This document shows positions 33,654-42,696 of a stretch of 64,000 nucleotides of DNA, one piece after another (position 1 is the stretch's first letter; every line of letters starts with the position of its first letter). The DNA comes from Avidehalobacter sp964569265 (GTDB taxonomy: Bacteria; Bacillota; Dehalobacteriia; UBA4068; UBA4997), in contig CAZMTO010000002.1 in NCBI GenBank assembly GCA_964569265.1, positions 34,749 to 98,748 on the forward strand, read 5' to 3'. Under the pieces are notes generated by a model. The model was not told where the DNA came from and did no database searches. It worked only from the letters and a program-made list of their open reading frames with translations. Both the position numbers and the translations under genes were made by a program.

Positions 33654-35519
33654 TTGCAAAAGCAGTTAAAAAACATTACTATTTTTTTGCTGTTGGTTTT
33701 AATGGTGGTGTATTTGTATACCATATCGGCCGATACGGCGGTAAAAGCCAACGAGCTAAGCTATATGGGTGAGTTCCGCCCGATGGTGACTACCGGTGAG
33801 GTGGTAAGCGTTAATGTGCAGCCCCAGGGAGACGGCACAACGGTTTATACCGGTAAGCTGAGCGATGGCACCGAATATTACACACAGGGGCCTTCGGACG
33901 ATACGATATCGCAGTTTTTTGAAGAAAACGACCTGACTAACGTAGTTTATAACGGTGTGCCGGAGCCAAGCTTCTGGTCGCAGTTGCTGTTGTCGCTGCT
34001 GCCGATATTGCTTATTGGCGGTATGCTGTTCTTTATGATGAACCAGGGACAAGGCGGCGGCAAAATAATGCAGTTTGGCAAAAGCCGTGCGCGCCTGCAT
34101 ATTGATGAAAAAAAGCGCATTACCTTTAAGGATGTAGCCGGTATTGACGAAGTAAAGGAAGAACTGGCCGAAGTGGTAGACTTTTTAAAGTCACCGAAAA
34201 AATACAACCAGTTGGGCGCCAAAATACCCAAGGGTGTGCTGCTGTATGGCCCGCCCGGCACCGGTAAAACCCTGCTGGCCAAGGCAGTTGCCGGTGAGGC
34301 TGGTGTGCCGTTTTTCACCATCAGCGGTTCGGACTTTGTAGAAATGTTTGTGGGTGTCGGTGCGTCTCGTGTGCGTGATTTGTTTGATACCGCCAAAAAG
34401 CACGCGCCCTGCATTATCTTTATTGACGAAATTGATGCGGTTGGCCGCCAGCGTGGCAGCGGTGTAGGCGGTGGCCACGACGAACGCGAGCAGACACTTA
34501 ACCAGTTGCTGGTAGAAATGGACGGTTTTTCGGCTAATGAAGGTATTATTGTTATTGCCGGCACCAACCGCCCGGATATTTTAGACCCTGCATTGCTGCG
34601 CCCCGGCCGTTTTGACCGTCAGGTTGCCGTAAGTGCGCCGGATTTGCCCGGCCGCGAGGCAGTGCTTAGAGTACACGCGCAGGGCAAGGCTTTGGCCGAA
34701 GATATTGATTTAAAGGTTATTGCCAAGCGTACCCCCGGCTTTACCGGCGCTGATTTGGCTAACCTGCTTAATGAAGCAGCCCTGCTGGCTGCCCGCCGTA
34801 ACAAGCTTAAAATTGGTATGGATGAGCTGGAAGAAGCCGTGGAGCGCGTTATTGCCGGCCCGGAAAAGAAATCCCACGCGATGACCGACCGCGACAAAAA
34901 ACTGGTGGCTTACCACGAAGCCGGCCACGCTGTAAGCTGTTATTATCTTAAAACCACCGACCCCGTACACAAGGTAAGCATTATACCGCGCGGTATGGCC
35001 GGCGGTTATACCCTTATGCTGCCTAATGAGGATGTAAACTTCCACACCAAAACCGCGATGATGGAGCAGGTGGTGGTTATGCTGGGTGGCCGCATTGCCG
35101 AACAGCTTATTTTGGGCGATATAAGTACCGGTGCCAGCAACGATCTGGAACGTGCTACCGAAATTATTCGCCAGATGATAACCCGTTACGGTATGAGCGA
35201 AAAGCTGGGCGCACTTACCTTTGGCACTGATCACAGCCAGTTGTTTTTGGGCCGCAGCCTTGGCACCGAACGTAATTACAGTGAAGAAATTGCTTTTGAG
35301 ATTGATAAAGAAGCCAAGCGCTGGATGGATGCCTGCTATCAGCAGTGTACCGATATTTTGACCGAACACAGCGACAAGCTGCATCTGGTGGCCAAAACCC
35401 TGATGGAGCAGGAAACCCTGGATGCCGAGGAGTTCTACCATTTGATGAAGGACGGCTATTTGCCCAAGGATGCGCCGGTTATTGATATACCGAGCGAGCC
35501 GGCAGCCGATGCCGAATAA
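33654..35519 (+). CDS. ftsH: ATP-dependent zinc metalloprotease FtsH
   Basis: The 621-residue membrane protease has two membrane helices (about 5-25 and 100-123) around a small extracellular domain. The AAA ATPase follows with Walker A GPPGTGKTLLAKAVAGEAG, Walker B CIIFIDEIDAVGRQRGSG, the pore loop MFVGVG and the SRH ALLRPGRFDRQ. The zinc site is HEAGHA, with a third ligand in ASNDLERAT. It begins with TTG, with AAGGAG about 12 nt upstream, which is somewhat far. The tilS-ftsH order is conserved, although the usual hpt gene between them is absent. Confidence 0.97.
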   Translation: MQKQLKNITIFLLLVLMVVYLYTISADTAVKANELSYMGEFRPMVTTGEVVSVNVQPQGDGTTVYTGKLSDGTEYYTQGPSDDTISQFFEENDLTNVVYNGVPEPSFWSQLLLSLLPILLIGGMLFFMMNQGQGGGKIMQFGKSRARLHIDEKKRITFKDVAGIDEVKEELAEVVDFLKSPKKYNQLGAKIPKGVLLYGPPGTGKTLLAKAVAGEAGVPFFTISGSDFVEMFVGVGASRVRDLFDTAKKHAPCIIFIDEIDAVGRQRGSGVGGGHDEREQTLNQLLVEMDGFSANEGIIVIAGTNRPDILDPALLRPGRFDRQVAVSAPDLPGREAVLRVHAQGKALAEDIDLKVIAKRTPGFTGADLANLLNEAALLAARRNKLKIGMDELEEAVERVIAGPEKKSHAMTDRDKKLVAYHEAGHAVSCYYLKTTDPVHKVSIIPRGMAGGYTLMLPNEDVNFHTKTAMMEQVVVMLGGRIAEQLILGDISTGASNDLERATEIIRQMITRYGMSEKLGALTFGTDHSQLFLGRSLGTERNYSEEIAFEIDKEAKRWMDACYQQCTDILTEHSDKLHLVAKTLMEQETLDAEEFYHLMKDGYLPKDAPVIDIPSEPAADAE

Positions 35520-35580
35520 ATTGCAGCAGGTGAAAATTATGCAGACGAAGGTTCGCCGCAATTAAGCTGATAATGCTGAT

Positions 35581-35617
35581 AAAAAGGTAAAGAGTGCAAA
35601 TTCTTTACCTTTTTTTG
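35581..35617 (+). terminator. Rho-independent terminator after ftsH
   Basis: AAAAAGGTAAAGA pairs with TCTTTACCTTTTTT across an 8-nt loop, with the T run included. Confidence 0.9.
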
Positions 35618-35678
35618 CATTTGACAAGGGTTTTGTGCGGGCGGAGGAAATATGCTTTTATAAGAGAGGAGCTTTTAT

Positions 35679-36185
35679 ATGACGGAATATTCTACAGAAA
35701 AAGCTATGCAGCGGGTAAACGCAATTTTGCAGCACCCCAGCTACCAAACTTGGATAATTGCGATAAACCGTGCCGAACAGGGACGTGATTTTTGCCGTCA
35801 CGGTGTAGAACACGCACTGGATGTGGCGCGTATTGCTTATGCACTTTGGCTGGATAACGGCGGCAACCCGGTGGCCAAGGATATTGTGTATGCGGCGGCG
35901 CTGTTGCACGATGTTGGGCGGTGGCAGGAATACGAAGACCACACCGTTGACCATGCCGAGGCTGGAGCCGAACTGGCCGAGCCGCTGCTGTTAGAGGTGG
36001 GCTATCATCCGCAGGTGGCTGCCGAAATTGTTAAGGCCATACGCCGACACCGTGAGGGCGCAGAGGGTGGTTTGGCGCACATAATCTGGCGGGCGGACAA
36101 GCTTAGCCGACCCTGCTTTTTATGCCCCAGCCGCCGCAAATGCCGCTGGACAGAGGAGCAGAAAAACAGTGAGCTGCTGTATTAA
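35679..36185 (+). CDS. HD-domain phosphohydrolase with C-terminal Cys cluster
   Basis: The 168-residue HD-superfamily protein has H in CRHGVEHALDVARIAYALW, the HD pair in AALLHDVGRWQEYED, then HAEAGAELAEP and RRHREG. It ends with ADKLSRPCFLCPSRRKCRW, where four Cys/Trp positions suggest a metal-binding tail. The substrate is unknown. It directly precedes folP, so a link to folate or pterin metabolism is possible. Confidence 0.85.
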   Translation: MTEYSTEKAMQRVNAILQHPSYQTWIIAINRAEQGRDFCRHGVEHALDVARIAYALWLDNGGNPVAKDIVYAAALLHDVGRWQEYEDHTVDHAEAGAELAEPLLLEVGYHPQVAAEIVKAIRRHREGAEGGLAHIIWRADKLSRPCFLCPSRRKCRWTEEQKNSELLY

Positions 36186-36199
36186 ACGGGGTGTTGGCA

Positions 36200-37411
36200 A
36201 TGACGGAAAATTTGTTTAACATAGTGTGGCTAAACAACCGTGCAGAAGCGTTTGCGCCCGCTTTAAGCGGTTATATTGCCGACATTGGGGCAGAACCCTA
36301 TGGCGCTGCCTGGATGGCTGAGAAAGGCGATTTTTACGTTTTGCGGGCCGAAAATTTGCGTGCCCCGGCAGCCAATATTTTAAAGCAGGAGTTTTTATCC
36401 AAGGGGGGCGAATGTGCGGTAGACAGCCGCGTAATTTTGGGCCAGCCGGATAAAAGCAGCGTTATAATGATGGCCACTGCCCGGCAATATCAGATGGTTT
36501 GTGCGGGCCTAAAGCGCCAGCAGTTTAAGCTGCCGCAGCTTGCCGACGAAATTAGCACGGCCCTAAGCAACATACGGCGCAATAGCTGGCGGCTGCGTTT
36601 GCCCGGCGGGCGCACTTTGGCGCTTGATAATAACACTAAGCTGATGGGTATTTTAAACCTTACGCCCGATTCGTTTTCGGACGGGGGGATAAACGGCACT
36701 GCCGAAGCTGCCCTGACACACGCACGCCAAATGCTGGCCGAGGGTGCGGTAATATTGGACGTCGGCGGCGAATCGACCAGACCGGGGCACGTGCAGATAA
36801 GCGAGGACGAGGAGATCAGCCGTGTTACTGGCGTTATAAAGTGCCTGCGTGCCCAAACCGATGCGGTGATATCTATCGACACGTATAAACCGCGGGTGGC
36901 GCGGGCTGCATTGGCTTGCGGTGCCGATATTATCAACGATATTTGGGGGCTGCAATGCCCGGCAGACCCACAGCACGAGATGGCAGCGCTGGCGGCAGAA
37001 TATGATGTGCCGGTGATAGCGATGTTTAACCGCGCGGAGCCTGCCGACAGCGATATTTTGAGCGATACGGCGGCGTTTTTGCGGCAGACCGGAGCTATAG
37101 CCGCGGTAGCCGGTTTGGACAGCGAACAGTTGGTTTATGACATTGGTTTTGGTTTTGGCAAAACGCCGGAACAAAATATGCAGATACTGGCGGCAACCGG
37201 CGGGCTGCGTGTTTTGGGGCGGCCGCTGTTGGTGGCGGCCAGCCGTAAATCAACGTTGGGGCTGCTTACGGGCCGCCCTGTGCAGGAGCGTGAGTTTGCT
37301 ACGGCTGCTGCTACGGCGCAGGCGGCAATGGCCGGGGCGGCGCTGGTGCGCGTGCATAACGTGGGCGCTAATGCCGATGTTATTAAGGTTTGCCGCGCTA
37401 TGCGGTATTAA
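36200..37411 (+). CDS. folP: Dihydropteroate synthase with N-terminal extension
   Basis: The roughly 403-residue protein joins p-aminobenzoate to the pterin diphosphate in folate synthesis. The catalytic TIM barrel starts near residue 148 with KLMGILNLTPDSFSDGG. It continues with LDVGGESTRPG, ISIDTYKPRVARAAL, INDIWGLQ and DIGFGFGKTPEQN. The first 135 residues are an extra domain not needed in Escherichia coli FolP but seen in a number of Bacillota. ATG 36200 has GGGGTG 6 nt upstream. It is first of the folP-folB-folK run. Confidence 0.95.
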   Translation: MTENLFNIVWLNNRAEAFAPALSGYIADIGAEPYGAAWMAEKGDFYVLRAENLRAPAANILKQEFLSKGGECAVDSRVILGQPDKSSVIMMATARQYQMVCAGLKRQQFKLPQLADEISTALSNIRRNSWRLRLPGGRTLALDNNTKLMGILNLTPDSFSDGGINGTAEAALTHARQMLAEGAVILDVGGESTRPGHVQISEDEEISRVTGVIKCLRAQTDAVISIDTYKPRVARAALACGADIINDIWGLQCPADPQHEMAALAAEYDVPVIAMFNRAEPADSDILSDTAAFLRQTGAIAAVAGLDSEQLVYDIGFGFGKTPEQNMQILAATGGLRVLGRPLLVAASRKSTLGLLTGRPVQEREFATAAATAQAAMAGAALVRVHNVGANADVIKVCRAMRY

Positions 37412-37432
37412 GCCGATGAGCCGGCAGTCAGT

Positions 37433-37480
37433 TTGATAAATCTGATAAAGATAAATCAGATAAAGAAAAATCTGATAAAA
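37433..37480 (+). repeat. GATAAA-rich tandem repeat between folP and folB
   Basis: Five GATAAA units occur in 48 bp, with AAATCTGATAAA or AAATCAGATAAA recurring every 10-16 bp. It lies just before the folB ribosome site. No open frame explains it. Confidence 0.7.
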
Positions 37481-37506
37481 AAGGCGAAAATATAAAGGGA
37501 GAAAAT

Positions 37507-37899
37507 ATGTATACGGAAATTTTGCATCAGGATAAAATTATTTTGCCGGCTATGCGCTTTATGGCCTGCCATGGGGTGCTGCCGGCGGAACACACCCAAC
37601 CGCAGGAATTTGCGGTGGCAGTGACGATGTGGCTGGATACCACCACTGCCGCAGAAACCGATGATGTGGCAGATACGGTGAATTACGCCGAGGTTTACGC
37701 CGAGGTGGAGCGCATTATGCTGGGCGCACACCATAACCTGCTGGAAAGTCTGGCGTCGGAGATTGCCCACGCTGCCCTGGCCGATGAGCTGGTGCAGCGG
37801 GTGTGCGTGCGGCTGGAAAAGGTAGCGGCCCCTATGGGTGGCGGCGTGCCCGCAGTGGTAGAAATTGAGAGGACGGCGGCAGACTATGGCGTGTGCTAA
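37507..37899 (+). CDS. folB: Dihydroneopterin aldolase
   Basis: The 130-residue enzyme is in the folate pathway. The family start DKIILPAMRFMACHGVLPAE is followed by FAVAVTMWLDTTTAAETDDV, VNYAEVYAEVE and HHNLLESLASEIA with the conserved catalytic region. It overlaps folK by 14 nt. Confidence 0.95.
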   Translation: MYTEILHQDKIILPAMRFMACHGVLPAEHTQPQEFAVAVTMWLDTTTAAETDDVADTVNYAEVYAEVERIMLGAHHNLLESLASEIAHAALADELVQRVCVRLEKVAAPMGGGVPAVVEIERTAADYGVC

Positions 37900-38380
37900 G
37901 GTGTTTTTGGGGCTGGGCACCAATTTGGGCAACCGCGAAGCCAACCTGAGCTATGCGCGCCGCAGTTTGGCGGATATTGGCGTAAAGATAGAGGCAGAAT
38001 CGGCAATATATTGCACCAAACCGTGGGGCGGTGTAGAGCAGCCGGATTTTTTGAATCAGGTGGTGGTTGGGCATACGGAGCTTAGCCCGGCGCTGCTTTT
38101 GGCCGAGCTAAAACGTTTGGAAAAAAATGCCGGGCGCAGCAAAACCTGTTTTTGGGGGCCGCGTGTGCTGGATATTGATATTTTATTGTATGATGAATTG
38201 ACTTTTTGCGTAAAAGGGCTTACAATTCCACATAGAGAGTTAATTAACCGGGCGTTTGTTTTAATACCTTTGTTAGACGTTGCGCCGGAATTGGTGCTGC
38301 CGGGCGGGTTGGCTGCGGCTGCGGCTTTGGCCAGGCTGCCCAAGGACGAAATTGACGGTGTGACGGCGTATATTGGTTAA
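37886..38380 (+). CDS. folK: HPPK: hydroxymethyl-dihydropterin pyrophosphokinase
   Basis: The 164-residue kinase gives the diphosphate substrate used by FolP. It has FLGLGTNLGNREANLSYA, PDFLNQVVVG, the LKRLEKNAGR region and the magnesium-binding GPRVLDIDILLYD. The start ATG lies within the folB end, which implies coupled translation. Confidence 0.96.
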   Translation: MACAKVFLGLGTNLGNREANLSYARRSLADIGVKIEAESAIYCTKPWGGVEQPDFLNQVVVGHTELSPALLLAELKRLEKNAGRSKTCFWGPRVLDIDILLYDELTFCVKGLTIPHRELINRAFVLIPLLDVAPELVLPGGLAAAAALARLPKDEIDGVTAYIG

Positions 38381-38429
38381 AACAAAACGCCGCAAAACAT
38401 TTGCTTATAAGCAAAAGGGGGAAGCTTTT

Positions 38430-39281
38430 ATGAAGCTGATCAAAACTGTGGCCGAAATGGCTGAGCTGGGGCGCGAATGGCGCAGAGAAAACAAACAGGT
38501 TGGCGTTGTGCCGACAATGGGGTATCTGCACGAGGGGCATTTAACCTTGGCTAAAGAGGCTGTTGCCAACAATGAGATAACCGTAATGACGATTTTTGTT
38601 AACCCGATACAGTTTGGGCCTAACGAAGATTTAGACCGCTACCCGCGTGATTTGGAGGGTGATTTGGCCAAGGCTGAAAGTGTTGGCGTAGATTACGTTT
38701 TTGCTCCTCAGCCGCGTGATATGTACCCGGAAGGGTTTGTGTCGTCGATAAATATGAAGGGTGTTACCGAAACCCTGTGCGGCCAGAGCCGTCCGGGGCA
38801 TTTTCAGGGTGTGTGCGTGGTAATTACCAAGCTGTTTAATATTATACAGCCCACCAACGCCTATTTTGGTCAAAAAGACGGCCAGCAGCTTGCCGTATTA
38901 AAGCAGTTGGCGCGTGATTTTAATATGCCGGTAAAAATTTGGGGCGTGCCCATTGTGCGCGAGGCTGACGGGCTGGCTAAGAGCTCTCGTAATGTTTATT
39001 TGGATGACGATTGCCGCCGGCAGGCGTTGGTGCTTAACCAGAGCTTAAAGGTGGCCGAGCGTTTGTATGACGGCGGCGAGCGCGATTGCGGCATTATTAA
39101 GGCAGCAGTGCGGGCGCATATTGAAACCGCACCCCTGGCAGAAATTGAGTATATTGAAATTGTTGATGCCCTGACGATGCAGCCGGTTATGCAGCTTAGC
39201 CGCCCGGTAATGCTGGCGCTGGCTGTACGCTTTAAAACTACCCGCCTGATAGACAATATTTTGTTGGGCGGCGAGGCTTAA
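38430..39281 (+). CDS. panC: Pantothenate synthetase PanC
   Basis: The 283-residue enzyme joins pantoate and beta-alanine using ATP. It shows VGVVPTMGYLHEGHLTLAKE (the HIGH-like HEGH), FVNPIQFGPNEDLDRYPRD, NAYFGQKDGQQLAVLKQL and GLAKSSRNVYLD. It has AAGGGGGAAG upstream of the ATG. panD lies 0.7 kb downstream; panB is not in the window. Confidence 0.97.
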   Translation: MKLIKTVAEMAELGREWRRENKQVGVVPTMGYLHEGHLTLAKEAVANNEITVMTIFVNPIQFGPNEDLDRYPRDLEGDLAKAESVGVDYVFAPQPRDMYPEGFVSSINMKGVTETLCGQSRPGHFQGVCVVITKLFNIIQPTNAYFGQKDGQQLAVLKQLARDFNMPVKIWGVPIVREADGLAKSSRNVYLDDDCRRQALVLNQSLKVAERLYDGGERDCGIIKAAVRAHIETAPLAEIEYIEIVDALTMQPVMQLSRPVMLALAVRFKTTRLIDNILLGGEA

Positions 39282-39312
39282 AAAGCTTATTCAACAGGAG
39301 AAAAGCGGCAAG

Positions 39313-39840
39313 ATGAAAAAATTGTTAGTGGTTGTTGATTATCAGAAGGATTTTGTGGACGGCGCGCTGGGGTTTGCCGGTGCCGAAAAGCTGGACGCTG
39401 TTATAGCTGCCAAGGTGCAGCAATATAAGGCTGCCGGTGATGATGTGGTGGTAACCTTGGATACCCACGGCGATGATTATATGCAGACGCAGGAGGGGAA
39501 AAACCTGCCGGTGCCCCATTGCCTTAAAGACACCGACGGCTGGCAGGTATATGGCCAAACTGCGGCGGCGGTGGCTGGTTGCCCGGTGTTTGAAAAGCCG
39601 GTGTTTGGGTCGGCGGGGCTGTTTGATTATTTGCGCAGCCACGCTTACGCTGCCATAGAGCTTTGCGGTTTAGTTAGCAATATTTGCGTTATAAGCAATG
39701 CGGTGCTGGCTAAAACTGCTCAGCCGCAGGCCGAAATTATTGTTGATGCGGCGGCAACAAATTCGTTTGATGCAGAGTTGAATTTGGCGGCTTTGCGCGT
39801 TATGCAGGGCTTGCAGGTAACGGTAAAAAATTGTCAGTAA
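39313..39840 (+). CDS. Cysteine hydrolase, nicotinamidase/isochorismatase family
   Basis: The 175-residue protein has the catalytic Asp in LLVVVDYQKDFVDGALGF, the region TLDTHGDDY with metal-ligand His, a Lys in VFEKPVFGS and the Cys in ELCGLVSNICVISNAV. It is probably a nicotinamidase-like enzyme of NAD salvage. The placement between panC and panD is unusual and gives no clear lead. Confidence 0.88.
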   Translation: MKKLLVVVDYQKDFVDGALGFAGAEKLDAVIAAKVQQYKAAGDDVVVTLDTHGDDYMQTQEGKNLPVPHCLKDTDGWQVYGQTAAAVAGCPVFEKPVFGSAGLFDYLRSHAYAAIELCGLVSNICVISNAVLAKTAQPQAEIIVDAAATNSFDAELNLAALRVMQGLQVTVKNCQ

Positions 39841-39883
39841 AAATTGTCAGTAAAATATAAGAATAAATTGTTGGTAAATGCAT

Positions 39884-39902
39884 AAAAAAGCCTTGCTTTT
39901 TT
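39884..39902 (+). terminator. Possible weak terminator before panD
   Basis: AAAAAAGC pairs with GCTTTTTT across a 3-nt loop. The stem is mostly A-T, so it is a weak call. It overlaps the proposed panD -35. Confidence 0.4.
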
Positions 39903-39920
39903 TGTAAAAATGTGTATACT
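39893..39920 (+). promoter_or_regulatory. Possible panD promoter
   Basis: TTGCTT (39893-39898), a 16-bp spacer and TATACT (39915-39920). A small hairpin (CCGGC/GCCGG, about 39933-39950) follows in the leader. Confidence 0.5.
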
Positions 39921-39991
39921 TATTGGTATATGCCCGGCGATAGCGCCGGAATACTCAGCGCATGACGATAACGCGGGAGGTTTAGATTCAA

Positions 39992-40372
39992 ATGATTCTT
40001 ACAATGCTGAAAGCAAAATTGCATCGGGTAACGGTTACCGAAGCCAACCTTAACTATGTGGGCAGCATAACCATCGATGCTGATTTGATGAAAGCAGCCA
40101 ATATTCTGCCTAACGAACAGGTTCACGTGGTTGATAACAACAACGGCTCCCGTTTGGTAACTTACGCCATCCCTGGGCCGGCAGGCTCCGGTGTAATTTG
40201 CCTTAACGGCAGTGCTGCACGTATGGTGCAGCCCGGTGATATTGCCATTATTATGGCTTATGCCACCATGACCGAGGAGGAGGCCAAAGCACACACGCCT
40301 ACGGTAGTATTGGTAGACGGTGACAACAAAATCACCGAAACTTTTTCGGAAAAGCACGGCGACGTAAAGTAA
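39992..40372 (+). CDS. panD: Aspartate 1-decarboxylase PanD
   Basis: The 126-residue pyruvoyl enzyme makes beta-alanine for pantothenate. It starts near MLKAKLHRVTVTEANLNYVG, with the self-cleavage Gly-Ser in YVGSITID. The later motif ICLNGSAARMVQPGD is clear. GGGAGG is 11 nt before ATG 39992; ATG 40004 is an alternative start. Confidence 0.97.
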   Translation: MILTMLKAKLHRVTVTEANLNYVGSITIDADLMKAANILPNEQVHVVDNNNGSRLVTYAIPGPAGSGVICLNGSAARMVQPGDIAIIMAYATMTEEEAKAHTPTVVLVDGDNKITETFSEKHGDVK

Positions 40373-40397
40373 TTGCCGGCTGAAAACTGCATAACAG

Positions 40398-40438
40398 ACC
40401 GCTCTGGTGGCTTAGCGCTGCCGGGGCGGTTTTTTATT
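40398..40438 (+). terminator. Rho-independent terminator after panD
   Basis: A 10-bp stem ACCGCTCTGG/CCGGGGCGGT with inner TGGC/GCC pairing and a following T run. Confidence 0.85.
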
Positions 40439-40505
40439 TGACCCTGCCCGCCCCTGCTGCATAAGCTATGGTATAAAGCTTTGGCAGCTAACGGGAGAGC
40501 CGCTT

Positions 40506-41660
40506 ATGCAAATATATTTGGATAACAGCGCCACCACCAAGCCCTACCCGGAGGTGTTGGCGGCTATGGCGCAAAATATGCAGCAGGATTGGGGCAACCC
40601 CAGCAGTATTTATGCTGCCGGGCGCAATGCTTATGCCGATGTTTCGGCGGCACGGGCGCAGGTGGCGCAGCTTATTGGGGCTAACCCCGGCGAATTATAT
40701 TTTACATCCGGGGGGACAGAGGCGGATAACCTGGCGCTGCTGGGTGTGGCGGCGCGGTTTTATCGGGGGCACATAATTACCACCGCCATAGAACACGCAG
40801 CGGTGCTTAACAGTTGCCGTAATTTGGCTGACCGCGGTTTTGCCGTTACGTATTTAGAGCCGGACAAACGCGGCCTTATACGGGCCGAACAGGTGGCAGC
40901 GGCGCTTAGACCGGATACCCTGCTGGTTAGCGTTATGTTGGCCAACAACGAAGTAGGTACGGTGCAGCCGGTTAAAGAGATTGGCCAAATGCTGGCCGGG
41001 CGTGGTGTGCTGCTGCATACCGATGCCGTGCAGGCTGCCGGTAAAATAGCTTTTAATGTAGATGAACTGCGGGTGGATATGCTGACGGTATCGGCGCACA
41101 AGCTTAATGGGCCAAAGGGCGTGGGGGCACTTTATGTGCGGCACGGGGTTGATATTTTGCCACAGCATTTTGGCGGCGGGCAGGAGCTTGGTCTGCGCAG
41201 CGGTACCGAAAACGTGCCGGGTATTGTGGGGTTTGGCAAGGCGGCTGAGCTTACGGCGGCACGCTTTGCCGAACAGAGGGCTAAAACGCTGGCGGCACGG
41301 GCGGCCTTTTTGCAGGAGCTGAGTGCGCGGCTGGACGGCTGGCAGATAAACGGTGAATTTGCTGATAAAGCCCTGCGCCTGCCGGGTAATTTGCACCTTA
41401 GCTTTAAGGGGGTAGACGGCACTACCCTGTTGTTGCTGCTGGATATGGCCGGGGTGGCGTGCAGTGCGGCATCGGCGTGCAGTGCCGGCAGCGGGGCACC
41501 ATCATATGTGTTAAAGGCTATGGGGGCGGCAGATTGGCAGCTTAAAAGCGCGGTAAGGCTTAGCTTTGGCTGGGAAACATCACCTGCCGAGGCTAAACGG
41601 GCGGCAGAAATTTTGGCGGAACAGGTAAAGTGGCTGCGTGAACAAAACGGGGAGGGGTAA
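40506..41660 (+). CDS. Cysteine desulfurase (NifS/IscS family)
   Basis: The 384-residue PLP enzyme supplies sulfur for Fe-S clusters and thio-tRNA. It starts MQIYLDNSATTKPYPEVLAA. The PLP lysine lies in TVSAHKLNGPKGVGALYV and the active Cys in ACSAASACSAGSGAPSYVLK. No scaffold (iscU) or tRNA-thiolase gene is adjacent, so the partner is not defined. Confidence 0.95.
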   Translation: MQIYLDNSATTKPYPEVLAAMAQNMQQDWGNPSSIYAAGRNAYADVSAARAQVAQLIGANPGELYFTSGGTEADNLALLGVAARFYRGHIITTAIEHAAVLNSCRNLADRGFAVTYLEPDKRGLIRAEQVAAALRPDTLLVSVMLANNEVGTVQPVKEIGQMLAGRGVLLHTDAVQAAGKIAFNVDELRVDMLTVSAHKLNGPKGVGALYVRHGVDILPQHFGGGQELGLRSGTENVPGIVGFGKAAELTAARFAEQRAKTLAARAAFLQELSARLDGWQINGEFADKALRLPGNLHLSFKGVDGTTLLLLLDMAGVACSAASACSAGSGAPSYVLKAMGAADWQLKSAVRLSFGWETSPAEAKRAAEILAEQVKWLREQNGEG

Positions 41661-41662
41661 AA

Positions 41663-41848
41663 ATGCTGCTGTTTATGCTGATAATATCTGTAGGGTTGAT
41701 GATATTGCCGGCGATACTTTGCTGCTTTGCCGGCGGTTGGCTGCTGCTGTTTGGGGTAACGGCGCTTATAGCCTGGCTGCAAATCGGCTGGTGGATAATC
41801 GAGGAGGGTAAAGCCTGCCTTAAACATCACGGTGATGAATATGTATAA
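41663..41848 (+). CDS. Small two-helix membrane protein
   Basis: The 61-residue hydrophobic protein has two predicted helices (about 2-21 and 23-45) and a short charged tail KACLKHHGDEYV. It starts 3 nt after the desulfurase stop, with GGGGAGGGG as ribosome site, so it is surely translated with it. No family was recognised. Confidence 0.65.
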   Translation: MLLFMLIISVGLMILPAILCCFAGGWLLLFGVTALIAWLQIGWWIIEEGKACLKHHGDEYV

Positions 41849-41959
41849 ATATGCCGTAATATGCGGTAGTATGTAAAATAAAATATTGTAAAACGGTGTA
41901 TAAACGCGCGGCAAACAGGCCATAAGGGTAATATAAACATAAAAAGGAGCGCGATATAC

Positions 41960-42652
41960 ATGACAGATACAGGCAAATACCCTACGGAAATAAACAGCGG
42001 TGCCGGGCGTGTGCCGCAGCAGCCTGCCGATATACGTTGGCATAAGCCGGACGATAGCTTTAGGCAGCAGAGCGGGCTGCCGGGTAAGCGTCGCGGTTGG
42101 TGGCAGGGGTTGCTTATGGTGCTGCTGCTGGGGGTGGTTATAGGTGCGGCGGTGGGGCTGCCGGGCCGGGCGGTGGCCGACGAGCTGCCGTTTAGGCTGC
42201 ATATTGTGGCTAACAGTGATTCGGCGGCAGACCAGTTGCTTAAATTGCAGGTGCGAGATGCTGTGGTGGAATATTTGACCCCTTTGGTGGCCGGTGCGGC
42301 AGACAGTGCGGCGGCAGAACAGATTGTGCTGGCAGAACAGGCTAATTTGGAGGATATAGCGGCGGCCATTTGTGCCGATTTGGGCTATGGCTGCACGGCG
42401 CAGGTGGGCAGCTTTAATTTTCCGCCAAAGCGTTACGGCAGCGTGCTGTTGCCGGCAGGAGAATACAGGGCGCTGAAGCTTAATTTGGGGCAGGCGCGCG
42501 GGCATAATTGGTGGTGCGTAATTTTTCCGCCTTTATGCTTTGTTGATGAGTGCGGCAGCTTGTCGGCAGGGGAGGCTGCGGCAGAAGAAGGGTTACAGGG
42601 GGTAAGGCGTGTGGTAGGCTTAAAAATAAGCGAAATTTTTTGGCAGGTGTAA
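41960..42652 (+). CDS. spoIIR: Stage II sporulation protein R (SpoIIR)
   Basis: The roughly 230-residue protein has a 48-residue cytosolic head, one membrane helix (about 49-70), and an external domain with the SpoIIR hallmark LPFRLHIVANSDSAADQLLK, LKLQVRDAVVEYL and FPPKRYGSVLLPAGEYRALK with NWWCVIFPPLCF. In Bacillus SpoIIR made in the forespore triggers SpoIIGA to activate sigma-E. It suggests a sporulation programme, or the remains of one. Confidence 0.9.
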   Translation: MTDTGKYPTEINSGAGRVPQQPADIRWHKPDDSFRQQSGLPGKRRGWWQGLLMVLLLGVVIGAAVGLPGRAVADELPFRLHIVANSDSAADQLLKLQVRDAVVEYLTPLVAGAADSAAAEQIVLAEQANLEDIAAAICADLGYGCTAQVGSFNFPPKRYGSVLLPAGEYRALKLNLGQARGHNWWCVIFPPLCFVDECGSLSAGEAAAEEGLQGVRRVVGLKISEIFWQV

Positions 42653-42696
42653 TAACGGCTGCCGCGGCTGCATAGCTTGTTTAAGAGGTGGTGGCG

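Noticed and set aside
35621..35656. Promoter starting with TTGACA before the HD gene
   Set aside because: There is no -10 box at 16-18 bp; the nearest TATGCT lies 24 bp away.
41132..42505. 457-codon minus-strand frame across the desulfurase and spoIIR genes
   Set aside because: It is antisense to two recognised genes and rich in odd residue runs.
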